DNA of 64,000 bases from Versatilivorator sp963663845 (lineage in GTDB: Bacteria > Acidobacteriota > Terriglobia > Versatilivoradales > Versatilivoraceae). The stretch spans positions 1,116,001 through 1,180,000 of the forward strand of contig OY760650.2 in NCBI GenBank assembly GCA_963663845.2. Direction: 5' to 3'. The notes below the pieces were generated by a model. The model saw only the letters and a program-made list of their open reading frames with translations. It was not told where the DNA came from and searched no databases. Below are positions 1 to 8,298 of this stretch, piece by piece (within the stretch, counting starts at the first letter, position 1; the number at the start of each line of letters is the position of its first letter). A program made the translations under genes and the position numbers.

Positions 1-1
1 C

Positions 2-1738
2 GAGTTTCGGCTGGGCTCGTCCGGAGCGGCCGGAGACCCCTACCAGGCCCAGGCCGTGCGGGTCGAGAAGAATGGGCTCTATCGGTACGACCTGAATTGC
101 CGGCTGGTGAAGTACCACAATCGCCTGCCGTCACTGTGGAGCGGCGAACACGGCCTGACCGTGGAGCGCGCGATGCAGACTCATGACGTCACGATCTTTC
201 CCGGGTCGAACTTCGAGGTGCTGCTCGGTTACGACCGAAATGGACGGTCCGGCCCGGGCTTTTCGTCCGTGGGAACAATGGACAATTTCGGCGTGCTGGA
301 TCCACGCAACTACCTTCGCTACCAGGACGACCTGCGGCAATCGAACCATCAGTACCGGGCTGGATTTACGGCGAAATTCAGCGGATTGGCCTTGACCGCG
401 ACGCACGCCGTCGACCTCTACGCGGAGGAGGGGAGCCAAGTCGACGCCTCCAAACTTCCCTCCTCCACGCCGAACGTTCAGCCGGTCGAGGACTTCACCC
501 GGTCTCAACCGTTTCACGGGCGGACATCGATCACGACGCTGGCCCTGCGGACCAGGAAGGACCGCGTCATCGGATTCAACTCCCGGCTCGTCTACGCCGG
601 CGGCGCCCGAAACTCGGCTCTGGCGGACAACACCTCGGCGCCGGGTGCGGCAACCACCACAGCCGGTTACCGGGAGGCATTCATCGTTGGCGACGCCAAC
701 CGGGAGCAGAGTTCCGGCGAGGCCACCATCGTGCTGCTGCCGACGCCGCGCTGGACCATCACCAACACCACGGCATTTCACAACACCCGCATCGACGGCG
801 ACGCTTCGGTCGTCGAGATCGGCTTCTTCCGGAACGAGACCCTGCGGTTCAGCCACCTCGGCATTCGTCGCCTTTCCAATGCAAGCGAGGCCAACTACAG
901 GGCGCTCAAGGGAGTCAGCCTTTCCGGCGGATACAGGCTCTCGACGAGACGGGCAAGGTCTTCGGACGCCTTGCAATTCGCGGATTTTGGAGTCGGCCGG
1001 GAACTGAAGTCCGTGGACAACAAGTTCCAGTCGGGCGCGGCGGGGGTGCGCTGGCTTCCCGGGCGCAACGTTCGAGCTTCGTTCGACTTCGAGGTCGGCA
1101 GGGCCGACCGCCCCCTGACGCCGACGAGCGAGCGGCGTTTTCACAACCAGTCGGCTCGACTGCGCTGGCGAGGGCGGGATTTCACCGTCGGCGCCTATTT
1201 CAGGAATCGAGTCAACCACAACCCGACCCGATTGCTGGCTTACAGATCGAAGAGTCGCAGCCAGGGCGTTCATGCCTCATGGCTGCATCCGGATGGGGAC
1301 CTGGTCCTGGACGCGGGCTACAGCTTGCTGAACATGGACGTTTCGACGGGAATCCTCGACTTGTTCGAATTCTCCGGCGAGCCCGAACGCTTGCGCAGCC
1401 TCTACGCCAGCAGCATCCACAATGTGAACGTTGCGATTCGCGCGACTCCGGCGCCGCGGGTGAGACTGCACCTTGCCTACAACCTGGCGAAGGACACGGG
1501 CGGCGGTGACTTCAACCCGGCTTTCACTGAGCGATCGGCGTTCTCGCTCGAAGGTGCAACTCTCATGACCAGCCTGCCGATGTCCTACCATTCGCCCCAG
1601 GTTCGTCTCTCGGTCGCGATGCAGGCGAACCTCGCATGGAACTTCGGCTGGCAGTACTACGGCTATTCGGAGCGGATCGCCGGCATTCGTGGCTTTCGCT
1701 CCCACGTGGGCTACACGAGCCTGACAGTGGGCTTTTGA
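2..1738 (+). CDS. Outer-membrane beta-barrel protein, 5' end cut off by window edge
   Basis: The reading frame is open from base 2, so the gene begins before the window; the first in-window ATG (position 56) is probably not the real start. About 578 codons are visible. The sequence is a run of alternating polar/aromatic strands rich in Arg, Tyr, Phe and Gly, separated by Asp/Asn-rich turns, and the last residue is Phe (ending in LTVGF). A terminal aromatic residue is the usual BAM-recognition signature of outer-membrane barrels. The overall look resembles large acidobacterial barrels of the MtrB/PioB type that accompany exported multihaem proteins, but no CxxC or haem motif is visible here, so that link is inference only. 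The next gene encodes an exported protein with a haem-like CX4CH motif, which makes a functional pairing possible. Substrate unknown. Confidence 0.6.
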   Translation, partial: EFRLGSSGAAGDPYQAQAVRVEKNGLYRYDLNCRLVKYHNRLPSLWSGEHGLTVERAMQTHDVTIFPGSNFEVLLGYDRNGRSGPGFSSVGTMDNFGVLDPRNYLRYQDDLRQSNHQYRAGFTAKFSGLALTATHAVDLYAEEGSQVDASKLPSSTPNVQPVEDFTRSQPFHGRTSITTLALRTRKDRVIGFNSRLVYAGGARNSALADNTSAPGAATTTAGYREAFIVGDANREQSSGEATIVLLPTPRWTITNTTAFHNTRIDGDASVVEIGFFRNETLRFSHLGIRRLSNASEANYRALKGVSLSGGYRLSTRRARSSDALQFADFGVGRELKSVDNKFQSGAAGVRWLPGRNVRASFDFEVGRADRPLTPTSERRFHNQSARLRWRGRDFTVGAYFRNRVNHNPTRLLAYRSKSRSQGVHASWLHPDGDLVLDAGYSLLNMDVSTGILDLFEFSGEPERLRSLYASSIHNVNVAIRATPAPRVRLHLAYNLAKDTGGGDFNPAFTERSAFSLEGATLMTSLPMSYHSPQVRLSVAMQANLAWNFGWQYYGYSERIAGIRGFRSHVGYTSLTVGF

Positions 1739-1807
1739 CCAGGACGTTCCCCATTTTTCCCCGAATCAGGTCGATTTCGAAGGAGGTTTCGGGGGAATTT
1801 CCCCTTC

Positions 1808-1835
1808 TTGACACCTGTTTCTCCTTCCTTGTACT
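1808..1835 (+). promoter_or_regulatory. Candidate sigma-70 promoter upstream of the haem-motif secreted protein
   Basis: A perfect TTGACA (1808-1813) is followed after 16 bases by TGTACT (1830-1835, 4 of 6 matches to TATAAT). It lies in the 267-base gap between the barrel gene and the gene starting at 2006. Seen by eye only; the long leader of about 165 bases makes it tentative. Confidence 0.35.
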
Positions 1836-2005
1836 CTTGAAGTCCAAGGAACACTGGCCCATTGGCAGTCCGGATGATTTCCTTTGTTCACCTCAGGGCT
1901 GCATCTGGCGATGCAGGTGGCGTTGAGGCTAGACCGCGGCCGCGCCGGAGCAGAGACGGAGAGGTGCAAGGCTGGGTCGTCCATGGCAATTGGAGGAGTG
2001 TCACA

Positions 2006-4105
2006 ATGAAAAGATTGGGGAGGGAGTTGTCGACTCTGGCTGTTCTCGGCATGCTGGCTGCTTTCGTCTCTCTTTTGTTCGTCGCCTCGGTCAGGGGGCG
2101 CTCGGACGGAAGAAATTTACCGAATCCCCTGGTCCTGGGCGCATCGGGCTGCTACCTTTCCGGCTGTCACCTGACGTCCGGAGGCACGTTGAACGAGGTC
2201 GGTTCCGTCTCGTTCAGTAACGTACCGACAAGCTTTGTTCCCGGGGAAACCTACGACCTGGGATTCACGATGACCGGAGGATCGATCTACGGGTTCCAGT
2301 TGGCTGCTGTTTTCTCCGATGACACTCAGGCCGGCTCCCTGACGGCCGTCACTGAAAGAACCATCGTACAAACGGTGAGCGGCGGCGACGATGACCACGA
2401 TCATGACCACGGCCACGATGGTCAGGAGGTGCAGATTCTGACTCATACCAGGCCGCTGGTCTCCAATGCCGTCGATTTTCGGTGGACGGCGCCTACGGAG
2501 CATACAGGCGAGGTGGTTCTCAAAGTCACGACCAATTCCGCCAACGGTGACGCCCTCCCAACGGGCGACGCAATCAACACCAAGGAGGTCGTGATTCAGC
2601 CGGAGAGCATGACCCAGTTCAGGTTCATCCCGGTGGTGCTGGACTTGAGGGGGCTGAGCAACTCCCACTTCACCTCGGAGTTGGCTCTCACCAACCGGGG
2701 GTCCGAGACCGCCGTGCTCCACTACACCTATACGGCCCATGCCGGCGAGGGCAGCGGCAGCGCCACCCACATGCTCGGCCCCCACCAGCAGTGGATCGAG
2801 CCCAACGCCATCGACTATCTGCGGGGGCTGGAGGTGCCTATTCCCGCAACCGGCAACCGGGTGGGGACCTTGAGAGTGGGTGTCTCGGGCTCTTCCGACG
2901 TGAGCGTGGTGGTCCGCACCACCACCCCCACGGCCGTCCCCCAAGGCCGCGCCGGACTGGCCTACCTGGGGGTTCCGCAAGACGAGGGCTTCCACGACGA
3001 AGCCGTCTACCTGTGCGGACTGCAGCAGAACCAGAAGGACCGCTCCAACGTGGCCCTCCAGAACATGGGGTCGGAGGGCTCGATCACCTTGAGGACCACG
3101 GTGTTCTCCGGCAATCCCGCCGATCCCGCCGGCAAGAGGCTGAAGGACATGGTGCTGGGACCGGGAGAGTTCCACCAGTTCGGCCAAGTGCTGAAGACCG
3201 CCGGCAAGGCCGATCCCATGTTCGGGGGCTACGTCAGGGTGGAGCGGGTGGAGGGAGAGGCCCCCTTCTACGCCTACGGAGTCATCAACGACAACGCCAA
3301 CTCGGACGGCTCCTTCGTCTTTCCGGTGAGCGCCGCCTCGCTGGAGGGAGCCATGAGCCAGACCCTGCCGGCCCTGGTGGAGGCGGGAACCTTCGCCACC
3401 GAACTGACGCTGACCAACTTCTCGGGCCAGCCGAAGTCGGTGATGTTCAGCATGACCCACGAGAGGATCGAGGCGGAGGGCAACACGGCCGGCTTCGGTC
3501 CGGTGATCCTGCCGCCGGGCCAGCAGTTGATCATCCCCCAGGCGCTGGCCCACGCCCGTCAAAGCCTGGGACTCGACGTGCCCGGGGGCCTGGTGGCGCC
3601 CCTGGTGGCCAGTCCGCAAGCGGGAGACCTGAGCGGGGTGGTGATCGGAGCCCGGGTGGTGGCGCCGGCGGCTGCCGGAGACCCGAGCAAGGGGCAGTAC
3701 GGGGTCTTCTACACGGCGGTTCCCCAGGGCGGGGGATTCACCACCAGCGTCTGGGTGGACGGGTTGCAGCAGAACCAGGAGAACCGCAGCAACCTGGCCC
3801 TGATCAATACCGGAGAGGTCGAGGACCAGGATATCGTCTTCGAGCTCGACATCTACGACGGGGCAACCGCCACGTTGAGCAAGACCGTAACCATGGACGA
3901 AGAAGGCAAACTCGTCGTTCCGGCCAAGGGTTTCCAGCAAATCAACCAAGTGCTGAAGAAACACGCTCCGGGAACCACCCAGGGCTACGTTCGCATCCGC
4001 AAGGTCTCGGGCGCCAATCCCTTCCTGGCCTACGGGGTGGTCAACGACGGCGGGTCGCCGGGTCAGAGAACCGGCGACGGGGCCTATATCCCCGCTCGGG
4101 AGTAG
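2006..4105 (+). CDS. Secreted choice-of-anchor V/reeler-like protein with CX4CH motif and C-terminal module A
   Basis: The start at 2006 is chosen because GGAGGAG lies 7 bases upstream (1992-1998) and a signal peptide follows at once (MKRLGRELS then a hydrophobic stretch to about residue 28). This gives 699 residues. Residues 35-200 look like the reeler-like 'choice-of-anchor V' domain, including the haem-like motif C49-YLSG-C54-H55. An Asp/His-rich metal-binding-looking loop sits at 127-138. Residues 205-699 form module A: about three beta-rich repeats of the type 'FTSEL.LTN..' and 'AYGVINDNANSDGSFVFPV', ending in GDGAYIPARE. The same module ends the subtilase at 54232-58158. Likely periplasmic or surface protein; ligand and function unknown. 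Whether haem is bound through CX4CH, rather than canonical CXXCH, is untested. Confidence 0.7.
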   Translation: MKRLGRELSTLAVLGMLAAFVSLLFVASVRGRSDGRNLPNPLVLGASGCYLSGCHLTSGGTLNEVGSVSFSNVPTSFVPGETYDLGFTMTGGSIYGFQLAAVFSDDTQAGSLTAVTERTIVQTVSGGDDDHDHDHGHDGQEVQILTHTRPLVSNAVDFRWTAPTEHTGEVVLKVTTNSANGDALPTGDAINTKEVVIQPESMTQFRFIPVVLDLRGLSNSHFTSELALTNRGSETAVLHYTYTAHAGEGSGSATHMLGPHQQWIEPNAIDYLRGLEVPIPATGNRVGTLRVGVSGSSDVSVVVRTTTPTAVPQGRAGLAYLGVPQDEGFHDEAVYLCGLQQNQKDRSNVALQNMGSEGSITLRTTVFSGNPADPAGKRLKDMVLGPGEFHQFGQVLKTAGKADPMFGGYVRVERVEGEAPFYAYGVINDNANSDGSFVFPVSAASLEGAMSQTLPALVEAGTFATELTLTNFSGQPKSVMFSMTHERIEAEGNTAGFGPVILPPGQQLIIPQALAHARQSLGLDVPGGLVAPLVASPQAGDLSGVVIGARVVAPAAAGDPSKGQYGVFYTAVPQGGGFTTSVWVDGLQQNQENRSNLALINTGEVEDQDIVFELDIYDGATATLSKTVTMDEEGKLVVPAKGFQQINQVLKKHAPGTTQGYVRIRKVSGANPFLAYGVVNDGGSPGQRTGDGAYIPARE

Positions 4106-4155
4106 GCGCCGACAGCCTCGCCGCGCCGTGACGGGCAAGTGACCCGTCCTCGCCC

Positions 4156-5718
4156 ATGAGCACCGATCCTCCTCTGGCCGCAGGGCCGGAATCAATGCTT
4201 CCGGCCCTGCTGGCGATCTCGGTGGCTCTTCTCACCCGCAGAATCTTCCTTGGACTGGGAATCGGCGTGATAGCGGGCGCCTTGGTGGCCCAGGGAGGCG
4301 ACCCTGGCGACTCGCTGGCGGCGATCTGCCGCTATCTCTTTTCCGCCGTTTTCGACCAGAGCCATGCCGCCATCGTCATCTTCTCCTTTCTGGTCGCCGC
4401 CACGGCCAACATCCTGACCGACAGCGGCGCCGCCACGGCCTTGATTCTTCGAATGGGGAGCCTGAGCCGCCGGCGCCGGAGCCTGATGGGAACGAGCTGG
4501 CTGGCCGGATTGGTCGTTTTCTTCGACGACTACGCCAACTGCCTGATTGTGGGAAAGTCGTTCGCCCCGATCTATGATCGCTGTCGGATTTCTCGGGAGA
4601 AACTGGCCTACATCGTCGATTCCACCGCCGCTCCCATCGCCTCGATCGCGGTTATTTCCACCTGGATCGGCTTCGAGCTGGACCTCATCGACAAGGCCTT
4701 GAAGGGCTCGCAGGGGCCGGGCTCCGCATTCTCCGTCTTTCTGCAGTCCATCCCCTTTCGCTTTTACAGCCTCTTCACCCTGGCTTTCGTGGCCTGCATC
4801 GCCTTTACCGGCAGAGACTTCGGGCCCATGGCCCGAGCGGAACTCGAGGCTGCCCGACGATCGCAATCCCAAGGGGACCCGCAAGAGCCCGCTCCGAATG
4901 CAAGGCTGGCCTGGCTTGCCTCGACCGCCATCGGCCTCCTGGTCCTGTCGACGGTCGCCACTCTGGTTCTCAGCGGCTGGTCCCGCACGGTCAGCGCCGG
5001 CCGACCGGCCACCGCTCTGGAGATCGTCGGCAACTCGGATCCCTTTCAGGCCATCCTGGTGGGATCGAGTGCCGCCTTTGTTTTTGCCGTCCTGTCCTCT
5101 CTCAAGCTGAAACTGCATTCGATGCCTCGTCTACTGCGGTCCGTCGGCGGCGGATTTCGCTCCATCCTGGGAGCACTGACGGTTCTCTACCTGGCCTGGA
5201 CGCTGGGCAACGCGCTGGAGGAAGCCGGAACGGCCACCTACTTTTCCTCGCTGCTGCAGGCCACGGTGCCTGCCTGGATCCTGCCCAGCCTGTCCTTTCT
5301 GCTGGCGGCCGGCACGAGCTTCTCGACGGGATCCTCATTCGGCACCATGGGGATCCTGATCCCCATCATCCTTCCCCTGGGCGTCGCCCTGGGTCCGGGC
5401 AGCGATGGGTTCGTCCTCTACGCCGCCGCCGGGTCCGTCCTTGCCGGAGCCTCCCTGGGAGACCACATGTCGCCTCTGTCCGACACCACGGTCCTTTCGG
5501 CCGCGGGCGCCGGGGTCGACGTGGTCAGCCACACCCGCACCCAGCTTCCCTATGCCTGCACGGTGGGGACGGTGGCTCTGCTTCTGGGCTACCTTCCGGC
5601 AGGTTTGGGGGTATCGCCTTGGGTGCTGATTCCTTGCGGAGTGGCCGCTTGTCTGCTGGTCATTCGATTCCTGGGCCGGCCGCTGCCGTTTGGAACACCC
5701 CTGTCTCACTCCGAATGA
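4156..5718 (+). CDS. nhaC: NhaC-family Na+/H+ antiporter
   Basis: A 520-residue polytopic inner-membrane protein with about 11-12 hydrophobic segments. The family signatures are clear: the conserved Asp pair in VVFFDDYANCLIVG near residue 120, TSFSTGSSFGTMGILIPI near residue 395, and GDHMSPLSDTTVLSAAG near residue 440. NhaC proteins exchange external protons for internal sodium, or related organic cation/acid pairs. The N-terminus may begin at the internal Met at 4195, since the first 13 residues are polar and the hydrophobic core starts after them. It lies 50 bases after the module A protein on the same strand, with no evident functional link. Exact substrate cannot be assigned; some members are malate/lactate antiporters. 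Confidence 0.88.
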   Translation: MSTDPPLAAGPESMLPALLAISVALLTRRIFLGLGIGVIAGALVAQGGDPGDSLAAICRYLFSAVFDQSHAAIVIFSFLVAATANILTDSGAATALILRMGSLSRRRRSLMGTSWLAGLVVFFDDYANCLIVGKSFAPIYDRCRISREKLAYIVDSTAAPIASIAVISTWIGFELDLIDKALKGSQGPGSAFSVFLQSIPFRFYSLFTLAFVACIAFTGRDFGPMARAELEAARRSQSQGDPQEPAPNARLAWLASTAIGLLVLSTVATLVLSGWSRTVSAGRPATALEIVGNSDPFQAILVGSSAAFVFAVLSSLKLKLHSMPRLLRSVGGGFRSILGALTVLYLAWTLGNALEEAGTATYFSSLLQATVPAWILPSLSFLLAAGTSFSTGSSFGTMGILIPIILPLGVALGPGSDGFVLYAAAGSVLAGASLGDHMSPLSDTTVLSAAGAGVDVVSHTRTQLPYACTVGTVALLLGYLPAGLGVSPWVLIPCGVAACLLVIRFLGRPLPFGTPLSHSE

Positions 5719-5738
5719 ACCGCCCCGTCGCATGGAAC

Positions 5739-5905
5739 GGCGGCGCAGCCAGGTGAAAAGTGGATAGTTGTTAGTGACTAGTGGAGAGCTATTTGATCGA
5801 CACGCAGAGCCTCTTGTCGGTCTCCGCACGGTCCGTCAAAAAGTGCAGCGAGGTCATCCGCCGTAAACCCGTTCCCGAAACCTTCGGCTGACCACTCTCC
5901 ACTCT
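5739..5905. repeat. Dispersed intergenic repeat (AGTGGTTAGTG family)
   Basis: The gap between nhaC and pcrA carries a repeat beginning GGCGCAGCCAGGTGAAAAG, followed by imperfect AGTG-A/G-TTAGTG heptamer-like units and then ATTTGATCGACACGCAGAGC. A similar sequence is found at 48124-48236 in the same order. The tail (5891-5921) is a run of ACTCTCCACTCTTCACTCTCC-like units that overlaps the 3' end of pcrA. No coding potential recognised. Confidence 0.6.
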
Positions 5906-8119
5906 TCACTCTCCACTCTCCAGGCCCGCATACTTGACCAGCAGCTTCTTCAGGCCGTGGCGGGGAAAGAGCACGCTGAGCTTGCAATCATCGCCCTCGC
6001 CCTGGCAACGGATCACCTTGCCGGCGCCATACTTCGGGTGACGAACCGCCTGGCCCTGCCTGAAGCGGCCCGCTGCAATCTCCGTTTTCCTCGGAGCCAG
6101 GTCGATGCGCTTCCCCCGCTGCCTGTAGAATCGACGAATGCTCTCGGCATCGTTGCAGGTGGGTCCGTCAAAGCGCTTCCTGACGGACCTGGGCGCTCCC
6201 CAGGCTTTCTGCAGGAGATCGGCGGGGATCTCGGAGATGAAACAGGATGGCGCCGTCGGGGTGAAATCCTCGCCTCCCAGGAAACGTCGATTCCTGGCCC
6301 GGGTCAACAGCAGCTTCCGGCGGGCCCGGGTCAGGGCGACATAGCAGAGCCGGCGTTCTTCCTCGAGCCCATCCTGATTCAGCAGCGAGCGGCTGTGAGG
6401 GAAGAGGTCTTCCTCCAGTCCGGCCAGGCAAACCATGGGAAACTCCAATCCCTTGGCCCCATGAATGGTCATCAACGTCACCCGGGCCTGCTCATCGAAG
6501 TCGTCGGTATCCGAGAACAGGGCGGCATAGTCCAGGAATTCCCGCAGGTTTTCGCCCCGATTCCGGCTGTCCCGGGCGGCAACCACCAGTTCCTGCAGGT
6601 TGTCCAGGCGGGACCGGGCTTCCTCGGTGTCCTCATCCTGGAGCCACTGGCGATAGCCGGAGCGGTCCAGGATGGTCCGGATCAAATCGGAAGGGGACTC
6701 GGTCTCCAGCGCGCTTCTGAACAACTCAACCTGCCTGCAAAACGGAGTCAAGGCCTTCAAGGCCCTGGCAGGCCAGTTCTTCTTTTCCACCGCCTGCTCC
6801 ACCACCTCCCAGAGAGAGAGATTCGAATCCCGGGACTCCCTTTCCAGGGCGTCGACGGTGACCCTGCCGATCCCGCGCGGCGGAGTGTTGATCACCCGCA
6901 GGAGGCTGATGCGGTCGTGCGGATTCAGGGTCAGATTGAGGTAGGCCAGCAGGTCCTTGATTTCCGCTCTCTGGTAGAAACTGAATCCCCCCACCATGGA
7001 ATACTTGACGCCGAAGCGCCGGCAGGCCTCTTCGAAATAGCGCGACTGGAAGTTGGTCCGGTAGAGCACGGCCATGGGCTCGTGGCGTTCGGACCGCTGG
7101 TGTGCCAGGATCTGCTGAACCACAAAAAGCGCCTCGGCCTCCGGATCCTCCGCTTCGTAGTACTCGATCAAGTCTCCGGCGCCCTGATCGGTCCAGAGGT
7201 TCTTTCCCTTGCGAGCCCGATTGTGGGCCACCAGGGCGCCGGCGGCCGCCAGGATGGTCTTGGTGGAACGGTAGTTTTGCTCCAGCTTGATCACCCGGGT
7301 CTCAGGATAGTCCTTCTCGAAGCTCAGGATGTTCCGGATGTCGGCTCCGCGCCAGCTATAGATGGACTGATCCTCATCTCCCACCACGCAGATATTCTGA
7401 CGGGATTGGGTCAACAGCCGGATCAGCTCATATTGGGGCCGATTGGTGTCCTGGTACTCATCCACCATCAGGTAGGCGAAACGTTCGTTGAGACCCAGCC
7501 TGACGGCCTCCTGGCTGCGCAGCAGCTCCACCGTCTTCAACAGCAGGTCGTCGAAGTCCAGCGCGTTGGCTTCCCTCAGCTTCTTCTGGTAGAGATCGAA
7601 GACCAGCGACAACCGCTCGCCCTTGGAGTCGTAGGCCTGGGAGTACACCTCCCGGGGATTCCGGCCGCGGTTCTTGGCCTCCGAGATCCGGGAAAGGACC
7701 GATCGAGGAGAGAGGGCCTGGTCGGACAACTGCAATTCCTTGAGGCAATCCTTGATCAGAGTCAACTGGTCTGCCTGGTCGTAGATCGAAAAGTCGCCTC
7801 CGTAGCCCAGGGGACCGATGTTCGGGCGCAGGACCCGTACACAGAAGGAGTGAAAGGTGGAGATGTGGGGGTTGGCGGCGCGCCCGCGACGCAACAGGCC
7901 CTGAACCCGGACCCTCATCTGCTCGGCGGCCTTGTTGGTGAAGGTCACCGCCAGGATTTGATCGGCCCGGACCTTCCTGTTTTCAATCAGATGCGCAATC
8001 CGATAGGTGATGACGCGCGTCTTGCCGCTCCCGGCTCCGGCCAGGATCAGCAGGGGACCCTCGATCGTTTCGACGGCCCGCAACTGTTCAGGATTGAGTT
8101 GTGTGTCCAGTCGCAGCAT
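5906..8119 (-). CDS. pcrA: UvrD/PcrA superfamily 1A DNA helicase
   Basis: At 737 residues this is the usual length. All SF1A motifs are visible: Walker A AGAGSGKT (27-34), motif Ia VTFTNKAAEQM, motif II VDEYQDT (219-225), motif III GDEDQSIYSWRGA (~247-259), motif IV LEQNYRST, motif V TIHGAKGLEF and motif VI LCYVALTRAR. The C-terminal ~60 residues (GQAVRHPKYGAGKVI) match the Tudor-like PcrA tail that contacts RNA polymerase. It is an ATP-dependent 3'-5' helicase acting in nucleotide excision repair, replication restart and transcription-coupled repair. Presence of the PcrA-type tail favours PcrA/UvrD over Rep. It is transcribed alone, oriented away from nothing obvious; the next gene upstream (trkH side) is on the same strand but 179 bases away. 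Confidence 0.95.
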   Translation of the reverse strand: MLRLDTQLNPEQLRAVETIEGPLLILAGAGSGKTRVITYRIAHLIENRKVRADQILAVTFTNKAAEQMRVRVQGLLRRGRAANPHISTFHSFCVRVLRPNIGPLGYGGDFSIYDQADQLTLIKDCLKELQLSDQALSPRSVLSRISEAKNRGRNPREVYSQAYDSKGERLSLVFDLYQKKLREANALDFDDLLLKTVELLRSQEAVRLGLNERFAYLMVDEYQDTNRPQYELIRLLTQSRQNICVVGDEDQSIYSWRGADIRNILSFEKDYPETRVIKLEQNYRSTKTILAAAGALVAHNRARKGKNLWTDQGAGDLIEYYEAEDPEAEALFVVQQILAHQRSERHEPMAVLYRTNFQSRYFEEACRRFGVKYSMVGGFSFYQRAEIKDLLAYLNLTLNPHDRISLLRVINTPPRGIGRVTVDALERESRDSNLSLWEVVEQAVEKKNWPARALKALTPFCRQVELFRSALETESPSDLIRTILDRSGYRQWLQDEDTEEARSRLDNLQELVVAARDSRNRGENLREFLDYAALFSDTDDFDEQARVTLMTIHGAKGLEFPMVCLAGLEEDLFPHSRSLLNQDGLEEERRLCYVALTRARRKLLLTRARNRRFLGGEDFTPTAPSCFISEIPADLLQKAWGAPRSVRKRFDGPTCNDAESIRRFYRQRGKRIDLAPRKTEIAAGRFRQGQAVRHPKYGAGKVIRCQGEGDDCKLSVLFPRHGLKKLLVKYAGLESGE

Positions 8120-8248
8120 GGAGAAGCGGGATGGGACGTTCCAAAAAACCGGGCAAAGGAGGGAGCCGGTTCAGGCTCGGCCAGCGGGAGGAAGGCGCCG
8201 CCCAGGATCCGGTTTCATTGTAGAAACCGGCCGGTCAAAAATCAATTT

Positions 8249-8278
8249 GGCTGTATCGGTCCGGGCTGTATCGGTCCG
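8249..8278. repeat. Tandem 15-bp direct repeat between trkH and pcrA
   Basis: Two perfect tandem copies of GGCTGTATCGGTCCG occur at 8249-8263 and 8264-8278, in the 179-base gap between trkH (minus, ends 8299) and the pcrA start. It might be an operator or simply a slippage product. Nothing else is seen in this gap. Confidence 0.5.
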
Positions 8279-8298
8279 AGCCGGCCTTCCGGCGGCGA

